NCBI GenBank assembly: GCA_035582835.1
Contig: JAYKAV010002946.1
Span: forward strand, 462,230 to 526,229
Source of the DNA: Phoebastria nigripes
Taxonomy: Eukaryota > Chordata > Aves > Procellariiformes > Diomedeidae
Direction: 5' to 3'
DNA: 64,000 bases
The translations under genes and the position numbers were made by a program. The first letter of the stretch is position 1, and each line of letters begins with the position of its first letter. The notes below the pieces were generated by a model that saw only the letters and a list, made by a program, of their open reading frames with translations, searched no databases and had not been told where the DNA came from. Of this stretch, positions 50,946 to 62,468 are shown piece after piece.

Positions 50946-51496
50946 CATACATATTCGGCAAAAACACGCGTTCTGGAAGTAAATGCTTTGAACGATGGAA
51001 AATCGACCGTGCTGCTAGGCAAACTAGTCCAATGGTTAACTGCCTTCACACATAGAAGTTTGCCTGTTAGCCCTCTTGGGAATTTGCCAAGTGGCTTCTG
51101 CCAGCCATCGCCAGCTGAAAATAAGCATCAGGTCGTGATTGCCTGCAGAACCACTGATATCCTACCAATACACACAAAATATATTTTACTGCACATATTC
51201 TGACTGATTAGTGATCAACTACCAGTGGCTGATAAATATTACTAATTTTATTCTGCTTCTGAGGACATTGGGACAGACAGATTAAGAAATAATCGAGATT
51301 ACATACATAAAGCCAGATCCCTACATGACTACAGATCTGAGTGTACCTAACCTGTGGGATCATCTTCCTCCTCAGATCATTTCTTTCCCTCCTCCTTGTT
51401 CCTTGGGCGTAAGTGTAGTGCCTCAATGTCACCACAAGCAATAGCTTGGCCATCAACTCTGGAAGCTTTTATAGACCTCACCCAAACACTGAAATA
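50946..51496. other. Non-coding flank of the CpG island
   Basis: The sequence returns to average composition. Open frames that cross from the island into this stretch begin at GTG or CTG rather than ATG and are not credible. Nothing else is seen. Confidence 0.5.
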
Positions 51497-51640
51497 TAGA
51501 ATCATAGAAGCATTAAGGTTGGAAAAGACCTCTAAGATCATCGAGTCCAACCATCAACCCAAAACCACCATGCCCACTAAACCATGTCCCTAAGCATGGA
51601 CTCATCTACACGTCTTTTAAATACTTCCAGGGATGGTGAT
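51497..51640 (-). mobile_element. CR1 LINE 3' fragment
   Basis: ATAGAATCATAGAAGCATTA at the left is the complement of a CR1 3' end. It is followed by AGGTTGGAAAAGACCTCTAA, GATCATCGAGTCCAACCATC and CCATGCCCACTAAACCATGT, ending TTCCAGGGATGGTGA. The GGTTGGAAAAGACCTCTAAGAT wording differs from the GGACTTTTAAAGG subfamily at 59.65 kb, so this is a different CR1 lineage. It is 5'-truncated to about 145 bases and has no coding content. Confidence 0.93.
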
Positions 51641-52454
51641 GATATGATTTGAGGTCCTCCAAATTCAGAAAGTTGCTATTGTGAATGTAATACCCCAAAA
51701 CAAAGAAGCATGGTTTTGTGAGGAACAGTCAATAAGGAGCATGAGAATAGAACTAGATCTTTTATCTACACAGAGATGAGTATTAACCAAGTGGCATAAG
51801 AATTCACATTCTAGGGTGTCTCAAGCAGAAGGAAGAGAATTTACCTTTTGTAAAATTCAACAAACAAAATTTTCCAGAAATTAAATACTACTTATTATCT
51901 CCAGAGTTCATGAAATATTGAATAAGCATTCCAGGACAACAAACAAGCTTTGTTTCAGCGTTGTAGAATAAGCGTTGCTACAGGAGTGGAGCTGTTATTC
52001 TGGAAAAAAATATTGACATACTACAGTGAGAAAGGAAAATTTCATTACTAATAATTCCTATAAAGAGTAAACAAACAGAACCCACTTCTTGCTGGTTGTT
52101 GGAAATAGTTTAGAGATTGGAAAAAAATAAAGGCAGGCTTGGGGAAAGTTCATCAATGATCAAGACAGACAAGAGGAAGGTGAGGTGAATCTTAACCCAG
52201 TACTGCATGACTCTTCAGTTCATCAAAATTTATATGATCTATTTATGTGCATGCCTTGTCTAAATACATGTATGACATGAGAATACAAATTACAGCTGTG
52301 GAAATGGAAGGGATTATGGAAGGCTGAACGGATGGAAATCCTATGAAAAAAACCCTCAAATTTCTAAATAACTACTAAACTGTGATAGCTCATGCNCTTT
52401 CTGCCTAATCTTAAAGTAAAGGGACTATGAGAACCAAAAGGCTGAGCTGATTTT

Positions 52455-52550
52455 TTNAATTTTTTTTTATTATATATGCAATTATATGGTATATATATTT
52501 TTAATTATTTTTATTATATATGCAAATTTTTTTAATTTTATTTTATATGC
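52455..52550. repeat. AT-rich low complexity with a 15-base direct repeat
   Basis: A/T-only stretch with one N. TTATTATATATGCAA occurs exactly twice, at 52467-52481 and 52511-52525. It reads as a local tandem duplication in a simple-sequence region. Confidence 0.75.
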
Positions 52551-52651
52551 CATTCCTCACAGCCTTCACAAGACTTTTACTGTTTAAAATATATTTCAAA
52601 ATGTCTTCTTTTTCTATTGAGCTTCTTTTTGTTAGCTAAGAAATTTTTTAT

Positions 52652-52675
52652 ACACACACACACACACACACACAC
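52652..52675. repeat. (AC)12 microsatellite
   Basis: Twelve uninterrupted AC dinucleotides. Confidence 0.97.
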
Positions 52676-55596
52676 TTATACACATATGACAAAACCTAAT
52701 GCCAGGCATTTACAACATTTTGCAAAATGGAGCAAAACCAGAGGAAAGATAGACTTTGAAATCTCAGGATTTGAGATGTAGACAGTAACATAAGCTTAGA
52801 AAAAGGTTTTCAGAGTAGTAACACACTTGAAATCGCGTCATGCAAGTTTTCCCAACAACAGCCTGAAAGCAGGTGTGCCAATTAGGCTCATCACAGATTG
52901 TGCAGTGAAGACACAGGCCTCTTTAGTGAAAGTGTCTTGGAGCACATCCAGTACTAGTACATGGCTATGGATATGATCGTGTCAAAATCCAGGCTGCTAT
53001 GGCTTCAGACTCATAAGTCACCTTGCTATACAGATGGTCTGAGAGATGAAGCATGGAAGAAGAAAGCTAAAATGCTAGTGGCAGAAGTCATGAACTGAAG
53101 GGGACCAACTGCACAAAGTAACATATAACATATCCTTCTGCGGCAGAGAAGGGTTTCTTCGCTTCTCTGTGCTAACCACTAATTCACAGTCAGGAGGCTT
53201 GTTTAGGGTAGGGACCAATCTAGTATGCTCATTTTACAGGACAATCAAAAACATCCTTATGGTTAACATTTGGCAGTTAGGGTGAGATTGCTCTAATACG
53301 GACTGAGTTCTTGGCATCTATGGTCTCAGTGCAGTTTCCACAGGAGAAAATTTTTGCTTAGGTGGTAAAAATCAAAGTTAAACAATGGTCAAGCAGTTAT
53401 ACTCAGAAATTATTAGTGACTGAATAATGATCAGCTTAGGTCAGAATTAAAATTACTAGATGAACTGCATATTATTTTTAAGACAAGGGATCTTCCTTGG
53501 TTTCCTCCTCTTTTGCTATAAAACAGACACGGTCCTATTATGTTACAGAGTAGACAAATATGGAACAGCAACAGCAAAAACCTTCCTTCGTTGAAGAGCT
53601 TATAGTCTAGTAAGGTAGAAATCTTGATAAGAATAATGTACTTACTGTGTGGGCAGCATCAGTTTTATGTGTTCTTAATTATTCATTTCTTTGCTTCTAA
53701 GTGCTTTGATTTAAAAATGATGTGATGTGTACATGCAACGTTGATACTCACATAACTTAATTGTTTTGGTAATATAACAAAGCATATGATGTAATGTCAA
53801 TAGACTGCACCTTGTGTGCATTACAGAGCTTTTCTATGTGGATGCTTATCCTCTAGTGACAAAGCTAATGATTCCTAATATGTGTACAGGGTAAGAAAGA
53901 GACTGCTGTGATAGACACTTAATAAATGGTTAAAAAGATTGGTGGGAGAGCCAAGAAAAAAACTCAAAATCACATCTTGGCTTTGAACTGGTTTTGGAAT
54001 TACATAAGCAGATGCAAAAGATTTGAATGCGAATAAAACAAGAAAAGAAAAAGCCTGAGGGAGAAAGATACCAAAGTAATGCAGCTATTTGTCCACGCAT
54101 ACAAACTTATCAGCTTCCCTCCTAAAAATGTGCTCCAAGCAATACCAACTTTATGCTATGTTTCCAGCGGTAATCCAGGCTCAAAAATATTAGTTACTGT
54201 AGGGCACAAGGAATTTCCTTTCCTAGGTGTTTCAGTAATGGAGTACAAAGTATCTAATTAAAATGTAAGCATCTGAGTGGGTATTCACTCCTTCTAACTG
54301 ATGTCATCTGAATTACTGCCTAGGAAAAACTTCTCTCCATCAACTATACAGAAAATCTACATTTCCAATCATATCACCTAAACAGTGTTAAGTAGATGGC
54401 TTGCTTTTTTTTTTTTTTTTTTTTTTTGCATCCATTTGTGCTGAAACAAAATAGAACTGGAAATACACAAAACAGAGAGAAAGGGAAATAAAATCTAGAC
54501 AATTACTATCATTGTGGCCCAGCCACTCAGGATCAGTAGCATTTATTGGTCAGGTCTTCTCAGAGGATAAGGGTCTAAATGTGATAGTTATCAACAGCTA
54601 ACAGTTCAGAGCAAAGAGGAAATGCTCACCTTTATGTACCAATTGTGTGCTATGTAGTCTTTGTAAACACATATAGTCTATTCAAGAACATTCTTGAACT
54701 CATCCTAGTTCTGCTGTAAAGTGTATCTTTCTGGACAGGTTGTGGGGGTTTTTGCTGGTTTTTTTGGTTTTGTTTTGGGTTTTTTTTTTTTTTTTTTTTT
54801 TAGGAGGCTAATGTAGGCTAATGCCTATCTATTTGCATAAATTTCATAAAGCTTCAACTTCATGTATGAACATTTTGCACATTTAAATGAATTGGTGTTT
54901 TGGCAGTGATTTCAGCAGGATCAGAATTTTATTAAACAATTTTTAGTAGGCATGAGGTAGGAATGTGTCAGCAGAATGAGAGGAGGATGGAGAATAGGCC
55001 ATATACGTAACAACATCTCTAATTAAATCTATAAAGAAATATATGCAAATCACTACCATCACTGCTGTGATTCACATTTTCTTTTTAGAAGCATGCCTAC
55101 TAACCTCTTTCTTTCCCCCCAGTTAGCCTCAAAAAAGACAGATTTACATTCTACTTGCCCAAAGGCGGTGCCCATTTTGAAGGGCATCTGGCATGTCCAA
55201 TAGAAAACTGATGGGACAAATAAGAGCAAACCCATCATTGTGCTGTCAGTCACATCAGTACAAAACAAAGTATTGGATTACCAGGATGAACTAAGAGGTC
55301 ATTTACCTTTTTCCAATTACTCAGCCTAACAATTAAAACTTTGAATGATAATTTGATTTGAGTTGTGTCAAAAGCATTTATACTACTACTAATAGTGCTG
55401 CCTAATTACAAATATAATCATGCTTTTGAGTGAAAATTAATCCCTAAACCCTATGGTGTAGAAGGTTAAGCACTTCGATTACTTTGTACCTAGAATCTGA
55501 CTCAGAATCTCAGCTTCATAATGCCAGACCAATTTCTAATTGATTTTATATCACCATTGATTATTACAACAATGTAAGACTTCATCCAATTGAGTT

Positions 55597-55618
55597 GGGG
55601 GGCGGGGGGAGGGGAGGG
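55597..55618 (+). other. G-quadruplex motif
   Basis: Runs of G6, G6, G4 and G3 separated by single bases (C, A, A). Four or more G-tracts with one-base loops are the most stable class of intramolecular quadruplex. No gene or promoter is adjacent. Confidence 0.7.
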
Positions 55619-56025
55619 CAATCTATCACAAAGATACAGAAGCATCCATCAAAGATGCATTTGGAGCAAATGGACAGTGCACTTTTTTTTAAAAGTTGTA
55701 ATTGTATTCAAGGGAATGACATTTAGCAGCCATCGACTGTAGGTTATTGAAATATTCTGTGACCTTGCTCCACTTCCAAATGGAAAGCAAAACCACAAAT
55801 AAAACTGCAGGGAATAAAGAAATCAAATTTTGGTCTCAATTACGTTGTTTTGAAAATGTTTAATAGTAAGAAATGATCTTAATTACTCTCACAGCTACCA
55901 ATTTTGGAATTGGTGCTTAACCAAAAACCACATGTTGAATAACCCCATAATCTGTAAATGGACAGAGTTCAAAGTATTGCAGTTGGAACCCACCTACACA
56001 CACATAAGTGAATCTGTACATACTT

Positions 56026-56087
56026 ACTGGAGCAGTCCAACTATTTTGGTAAGAGCATGGTTTTCTTGCCAAAATAGTTGTCCCAGT
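56026..56087. repeat. Near-perfect hairpin (17-bp stem, 9-base loop)
   Basis: The left arm CAACTATTTTGGTAAGA (56038-56054) and right arm TCTTGCCAAAATAGTTG (56064-56080) pair at 16 of 17 positions, the remaining one being a G-T wobble in RNA. Outside a small bulge, ACTGG (56026-56030) pairs with CCAGT (56083-56087). The loop is GCATGGTTT. It could be a microRNA-like precursor, the core of a small inverted-repeat transposon, or chance. Confidence 0.6.
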
Positions 56088-58347
56088 ATACTCCTTGTCT
56101 TGTACAAGCCTAACAAATACACATGCAACACATTATAGGTTATTTCATTACTATGTAATATTAAACTGTGGTGATGCAGCTGCGGTCACATTGGATGGGC
56201 ATTTTCCACCCTACTGTATCCTGGCATTTAAAGCATTAAGCTTATGTTTAGTAGTAATGCCTTTTTTATTCATGTAGCTACTTCTTTTAATGCAAAATCA
56301 TAGTCTAAAAGAAAACTTTTCTTTCTTTTATTTCAGAAGGGACAGGAAAGCGTAGAAGTTGAAAGCCAGGCCCCAAAGTTCCAGTTTATTTAAGAGTTAT
56401 TTATTTACAGCTTGAGTCTGTTCACTGAATTTAGCTGTCAAGTAAAGGAGTAGGAAGAGAGAAGAGAGAGAGAGAACAGAAGCTCTTTGCCTGACAGCAG
56501 TTGTTAGAGCAGCACTCCTGATTATCGTAATGGGTTCGCTTGTCAAATGCCTTTCATACCAAAAGCAAGGCTGTTAAATGTGAAGTTGAGACTGTGGATT
56601 TTTTTTTCCCCATGAAAAAGCACTCTCCCCATCACCCCCCCACCGATGAGCATTTAAAGCATTTTGATGCTTGAGGGAATCTTATTTCCAGGGGAATATC
56701 ACAGCATCTACCTGTCTTTTGTTGCTTCTGAACACTTTGTTCATAACTTCAAACAATGAGTCAGCACATATAAGATTTAAACAAAGGTTTAGTTTTATCT
56801 CTTTTGACCAGTAGCATTCATAAATAAGCTCTATTTCTCACTTCCCAAAAACAATGAACATTCTACCAACTGAATTGAAAGCCTTTGCTCATCTTTTCAG
56901 CTCTTTAGTAGCAAAATGCCTTTAAAAAAAATAATCAAAGGTCAGTACTGGTTTTGTATCAGCCAGTAATCTGTCCCTAAAACTACACAGTGAATATTTG
57001 GATACTTTTTCTTTAAAATGAACAAACAAACAAACAAACCCCAAACCTCAAACACTTCCCCTACTGCCTCAGAGGCAAAAAACTTTGTGCAGCAGAGAAG
57101 AAAGCAAGCCTTTGGTTCCTTTTAAAGGAACACCTCTCCCATGCCTTCTTCAGGGCACGACTGTCACCAGCGTGGCTGTTGCAGGCTGAGTGACAGAGCA
57201 TGGTGCTGGAGCAAATGCAAGTGGCTGCTGCACTATGAGGGAGAGAACCTCAGGGCTTCCCCCAGTCCTAGAGGTCACGTTGTGCTGGGAAAACACATTG
57301 CAGGGAACAGATGGACAGGTGGTGAAAATCATAACTGAAAAGACTGATGATTGCTCCTAATAAAAGGGGTGTTTAGGCAAATATTACACCCTTACAGTGG
57401 TGGAAGGGGAGTGATTTTAGCCATGGCAGTAGAACTGAAAATATGAAAATGCATCAAGAGAAAGGAAGGAAGCCATGCTATTTCTGATGCTTTACAGTAA
57501 GCAGTGCTCAATGAAGGCAATTATTCACTGGGTATGTGGTAACCCAATTGGAAATGGATTAGGAAAAATAAATCACCCCAAAAGTAGTGACTGGGATTCT
57601 GGCACGTAATGTTTATTACAAAAAACAACAACAAAATATCTGTTTTTCCACTCCTCTTTATTTGCAAAGGGGTGTTTTGAAACCTCAGCAATGTTGCTAG
57701 GACCAGATTCACACACATAGGAATCTAAGGACCAGTAGAAGACTCAGTGAGAGAGTTGAAATAGATTTATTTTTTTTTTTTTTTTAATTTCAGACTATTA
57801 TTAGATGCACGACTTACACTTCCAGATATGTGAAACCACATTACTAGGAGATGGAGGGTTGTTTGGTTTTGATGTTAGGCTGGGGAGGTTGACTTTCTTC
57901 CTTTGGTGCAGGGCAAGTCAGGTACCTATATGCTAGCTACCTCCTTTCAAGCACAGGAAAGAATAATGTTTGTATGCCCCATAGACTGCCAAAAAAATTA
58001 CAATAATCTTTTNGTTTGCTGTGTATGAAGAGAACAAACTTCCACTTGCATTTTAGAGCACAGGTGAGTATAGTGCTCTGTACCTCAGCATTGCTTGAGC
58101 TTTATTGGAAAATAAAAATTATAATTATTGTTCCCAGCTTACCTAACTCAATAAAGAACCATCAAAACACCTGCAACTCACTTGAACTCTTACAGACCTG
58201 CAATTGTCTTTGCTGGCACATTATGCACAGATTTTAAGTGTGGTATTCCATTAAAGATACTGCAGGCCACCGGCCAGCTTGCAGAATTTAAAAGGAGTAG
58301 AAATAGGCATTTTAAAGGACAATGAAGAGGAGGAAGGGAATATAACT

Positions 58348-58369
58348 GGGGTGGGTGGGTGGGGTGGGG
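58348..58369 (+). other. G-quadruplex motif
   Basis: Five G-tracts (G4, G3, G3, G4, G4), each separated by a single T, followed by a short GT run. Loops of one base make this a very strong canonical quadruplex. Confidence 0.75.
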
Positions 58370-58676
58370 TGTGTGAAATCCCCCCAAAAGTGAAACTAGA
58401 CTTTCAATTATTTTTATAAACCATTTTTAGGTCAAGGCAACAAAGAGAATGAGCTAGTACATTCAAAGAAACCTCAATTCCTTTTGCTACTGTTCTGTAA
58501 TAGATGCACTCAAAAATCATTAATATCTTTCTGAAAGATGGAGAGGTGGAAATATAGCACCACAGTTACTGGTTATGTCCTTTATTAGAAAGACAAGTGA
58601 TTGCTCCAGGTTTTCTTATTATACATATTGAAAAAATAAAAGCTGCAAAAAGGACTAATTCTGGAAAATAGCACAC

Positions 58677-58682
<6 letters not shown>
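58370..58682. other. Non-coding stretch before the poly-A tract
   Basis: AT-rich. An AATAAA hexamer near 58634 sits about 45 bases before the A tract. No open frame or known repeat is recognisable. Confidence 0.4.

Positions 58683-58752
<70 letters not shown>
58683..58752 (+). repeat. A70 homopolymer
   Basis: Seventy uninterrupted A, then GAAAATCAATAG. The 85-codon frame that translates to poly-Phe on the other strand is its shadow. Avian CR1 does not end in poly-A, so if this is a retrotransposition tail, the source would be an mRNA or a SINE-like RNA. Simple slippage is the other option. Confidence 0.95.
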
Positions 58753-58754
<2 letters not shown>

Positions 58755-59653
58755 AAATCAATAGCAAGAGGAATCTAGGGAATAGATTGAAAAAAATCAC
58801 AAGAGCTGGAACAGTTACTTGTAAATGACAGATGAAAAGCATAAATCAATAGAAAGCTTTGAAGAAGGTACCATAGGAATATATTAATATATACTCCATA
58901 AAGATTAATGTTTTGTGTATGGCAGACAAAACCAATGGAACCAGTCATCATGAAATGGAAAACAACATCACATCCCATAGCACTTTGTAATGACCTTGAT
59001 AGGAAGAAGCTGGCTGCAGAGAAGTTACGTCTCACTTAATTAGGTAGGATTTTGTGCTACTTTCAAAGCATTTACTTGATCCTCTACATTAAATATAGCT
59101 TATTACCTACAAATTGCTCATAACTTAAAAGCATGCCTCCTTCTGAATCAAAGTGAGACAGAGATAAATACTATAATTTTCATATTTCTTAACTACCCTT
59201 GTTAACTACCTTTTTACCAATAGAAGTGCATCATTGAAAACAACATGTTGAGACATAACTGGTCAGAAAGCTACCAAAACACACCTTCTGATTTGAAAAT
59301 GATGATTCAACATTGTTCCTTTTATACAGCTTCCCACAAAGTTTTATGAATATAACTTCTTCCAATTCCAAAGGAAATTTCTACTACCAGGCATGAATAT
59401 ACTGGTTAGGGAGATTAGAATAAGGAGGAGAACAGTTCATTTGTTCTCCTTACATTTGACCAAGCAATGTACCATCCATTCCATAGCTAAGGAGAAAGAG
59501 CCCTAAGAACAAGTGAACGCTATTTTATGAAGAGTTTTCCTATCATTTTGTTCCTGATTACATTTGTGTTTTATAGGACATAGAGCTAGTACGGAAGAGA
59601 AGATTCTGTGTGTTGGTAATAAAGTTTTAAGTAGATATAAGTTCCAGGGAATA
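58753..59653. other. AT-rich non-coding region
   Basis: No gene and no recognisable repeat between the A tract and the start of the CR1. Confidence 0.5.
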
Positions 59654-59701
59654 GATTCATAGAATCATAGAATCGTTTGGGTTGGAAAGGACTTTTAAAG
59701 G

Positions 59702-60334
59702 TCATCTAGTCCAACCCCCCTGCCATGGGCAGGGACAATCTTCAACCAGATCAGGTTGCTCAGAGCCCCGTCCAACCTGACCTTCAATGTTTCCAGGAAT
59801 GGGGCATCTACCACCTCTCTGGGCAACCTCTGCCAGTGTCTCACCACCCTCATTGTGAAAAAATTTCTTCCTTATATCTAGTCTAGATCTACCCTCTTTT
59901 AGTTTAAAACCATTCCCCCTTGTCCTGTCGCAACAGGCCCTCCTAAAAAGTTTCTCCCCATCTTTCTTATAAGCCCCCCTTAAGTACTGGAAGACCGCAA
60001 TAAGGTCTCCCCGGAGCCTTCTCTTCTCCAGGCTGAACAACCCCAACTCTCTCAGCCTTTCTTCATAGCAGAGGTGTTCCATCCCCCTGATCATTTTCGT
60101 GGCCCTCCTCTGGACCNGCTCCAACAGGTCCATNTCTTTCTTGTGCTGAGGGCTCCAGAGCTGGATGCAGTACTCCAGGTGGGGTCTCACCAGAGCAGAG
60201 TAGAGGGGCAGAATCACCTCCCTCAACCTGCTGGCCACGCTTCTTTTGATGCAGCCCAGGAGACGGCTGGCCTTCTGGGCTGCGAGCGCATGTTGCTGGC
60301 TCATGTCCAGCTTTTCATCCACCAGTACCCCCAA
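59702..60334 (-). pseudogene. CR1 ORF2 C-terminal part (broken)
   Basis: A 210-codon open piece. [19 protein letters not shown] starts it, then [17 protein letters not shown] and [40 protein letters not shown] and [13 protein letters not shown] blocks. All are hallmarks of the thumb and C-terminal region of CR1 ORF2. It sits in a different frame from the pieces on its right, so at least one indel separates them. It opens without an ATG of its own in the element's original frame. Confidence 0.9.
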
Positions 60335-61043
60335 GTCCTTCTCGCAGGGCTGCTCTCAATCCCCTCATCGCCCAGCCTGTATTGATACCGGGGGTTGCCC
60401 CAACCCAGGTGCAGGACCTTGCACCTCATGAGGTTCACACAGGCCCACTTCTCCAGCTTGTCCAGGTCCCTCTGGATGGCATCCCTTCCCTCAGGCATGT
60501 CGACTGCACCACTCAGCTTGGTGTTGTCTGCAAACTTGCTGAGGGTGCACTCAATCCCACTATGTCATTGATGAAGGTATTAAACAGTATTGGTCCCANT
60601 ACAGGCCCCTGTGGGACACCACTCATCACTGATCTCCATCCGGACATTGAGCCGTTGACCACTACCCTCTGGATGCGACCATCCAACCAATTCCTCACCC
60701 ACTGGGCAGTCCACCCATCAAATCCATACCTCTCCACTTCAGAGAGAAGGATGTTGTGGGGGACCGTGTCAAAGGCCTTACAGAGGTCCAGATAGATGAC
60801 AATCTGTAGCCCTNCCCATGTCCACTGATGTAGTCACTCCATCATAGAAGGCCACTAGGTTGGTCAGGCAGGACTTGCCCTTGGTGAAGCCATGTTGGCT
60901 GTCTCGAATCACCTCCCTGCCCTCCATGTGCCTTAGCATAGCTTCCAGGAAGATCTGCTCCATGATCTTGCCAGGCACAGACGTGAGACTGACTGGCCTG
61001 TAGTTCCCCGGGTCTTCCTTTTTCCCCTTTTTAAAAGTGGGGG
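60335..61043 (-). pseudogene. CR1 ORF2 reverse-transcriptase part (frameshifted)
   Basis: Motifs appear in order but in shifting frames: [24 protein letters not shown] and [20 protein letters not shown] (about 60.98-60.83 kb), [18 protein letters not shown] and SGVPQGPV (60.7-60.6 kb), the catalytic box at 60534-60523, then [15 protein letters not shown] (about 60.48 kb). The catalytic box reads F-A-D-N instead of F-A-D-D; changing the last Asp would abolish polymerase activity. The frames change at least three times between 61.1 and 60.3 kb, and two Ns fall in the region. Confidence 0.88.
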
Positions 61044-62468
61044 TTATGTTTCCCCTTTTCCAGTCAGTGAGAACTTCACTGGACTGCCACGACTTCTCAA
61101 ATACGATGGATAGTGGTTAGCAACTTCATCCGCCAGTTCCTTCAGGACCCACGGATGGATCTCATCGGGTCCCATGGACTTGTGCACCTTCNGGNNCCTT
61201 AGATGGTCTCGAACCTGATCTTCTCCTACAGTGGGTGGCTCTTCATTCTCCCAGTCCCCGCCTTTGCCTTCTGCGGCTTGGGTGGTGAGGCTCAAGCACT
61301 TGACAGTGAAGACTGAGGCAAGAAAGTCATTGAGTACCTCCGCCTTCTCCTTATCCTGGGTAACTAGGTCTCCCGTTTCATTCCAGAGAGGGCCCACATT
61401 TTCCCTAGTCTTCCCTTTATCCCCAATGTACCTATAGAAGCTTTTCTTGTTGCCCTTGACATCCCTGGCCAGATTTAATTCTATCAGGGCTTTAGTTTTC
61501 CTAACCTGATCCCTGGCTGCTCGGACAATTTCTCTGTATTCCTCCCAGGTTATCTGTCCTTGCTTCCACCCTCTGTAGGCTTCCTTTTCGTGTTTGAGTG
61601 TGTCCCGGAGCTCCTTATTCATCCATGCTGGCCTCCTGGTGGTTTTGCCTGACTTCCTCTCTGTTGGGATGCATCGCTCCTGAGCTTGGAGGAGGTGATC
61701 CTTGAATATTAACCAGCTTTCTTGGGCCCCTCTTCCCTCCAGGGCTTTGTCCCATGGCACTCTACCAAGCAGATCCCTGAAGAGCCCAAAGTCTGCTCTC
61801 CTGAAGTCCAGGGTAGTGAGCTTGCTGTGCACCCTCCTTGGTGCCCTAAGGATCTTAAACTCCAGCATTTCATGGTCACTGCAGCCAAGGCTGCCCTTAA
61901 GCTTCATATTCCCCACCAGTCCCTCCTTGTTGGTGAGAACAAGGTCCAGCATAGCACCTCTCCTTGTTGGCTCCTCTACCACTTGGAGAAGGAAGTTATC
62001 CTCAATGTATTCCAGGAACCTCTCGGATTGCTTATGCCCTGCCGTGTTGTGCCTCCAACAGATATCGGGGTGGTTAAAGTCCCCCATGAAGACCAGGGCT
62101 TGTGAACATGAGGATGCTCCTACCTGTCTATAGAGGGCTTCATCCACTCGGTCTTCCTCGTTGGGTGGCCTGTAGCAGACCCCCACCGTAATGTCACCTG
62201 TCCCTGCCCTCCCTTTAATCCTGACCCATAAGCTCTTGGTCGGCTCCTCATCCATCCCCAGGCAGAGCTCCATGCACTCCAGCTGGTCATTGACATAGAG
62301 GGCGACACCCCCTCCTCGTCTCCCCTGCCTGTCCTTCCTAAAGAGCCTGTATCCTTCCATCCCAACACTCCAATCGTAGGAGCCATCCCACCACGTCTCC
62401 GTGATGCCAATAAGATCGTAGCCCTGCAAGTGTGCGCACGTCTCTATCTCCTCTTGTTTATTCCCCAT
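61044..62468 (-). pseudogene. CR1 ORF2 endonuclease part, still open (474 codons)
   Basis: An AP-endonuclease-like nicking domain that in CR1 cuts target DNA for target-primed reverse transcription. Visible active-site motifs (numbering from MGNKQEE): ITETWWD with Glu24, CYRPP at 98-102, MGDFNHPD with Asp130 and Asn132, LDLVLTN at 174-180, and CSDHE with Asp198 and His199. The preceding [10 protein letters not shown], with the usual first catalytic Asn, is in the same frame upstream of this Met. Residues 220-400 hold the linker ([28 protein letters not shown]). The end, after HKSMGPDEIHPWVLKELAD, leaves the family frame near 61.11 kb and stops. The endonuclease looks intact, but without its reverse transcriptase it cannot mobilise itself. 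Confidence 0.9.

Larger units (their letters stand above)
51641..58347. other. Non-coding region with simple repeats and conserved-looking blocks
   Basis: No gene is supported. Simple repeats besides those listed separately: T23 at 54405-54427, T22 at 54780-54801, an AACA repeat at 57021-57040 and T16 at 57770-57785. Blocks at 55310-55580 and 56385-56600 are free of simple repeats and carry AATTA/TAATTG-type and TGATTATCGTAATGGG motifs, as developmental enhancers often do. That is an impression that needs alignment. 52790-53170 may be a decayed unrecognised element. Confidence 0.45.

Noticed and set aside
50712..51203. 163-codon plus-strand frame leaving the CpG island
   Set aside because: It starts at GTG, is low in complexity in its first half and becomes AT-rich and featureless in its second half.
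57141..57338. Cys/Trp-rich 65-codon plus-strand frame with an overlapping 60-codon minus-strand frame
   Set aside because: No splice sites, homology or start context support either. Slightly GC-rich DNA explains the open frames.
58585..58842. 85-codon frame with a long poly-phenylalanine run
   Set aside because: It is the translation of the A70 homopolymer.
61702..62133. Plus-strand open frames of 127-143 codons at the right end
   Set aside because: They are antisense shadows of the CR1 endonuclease ORF.
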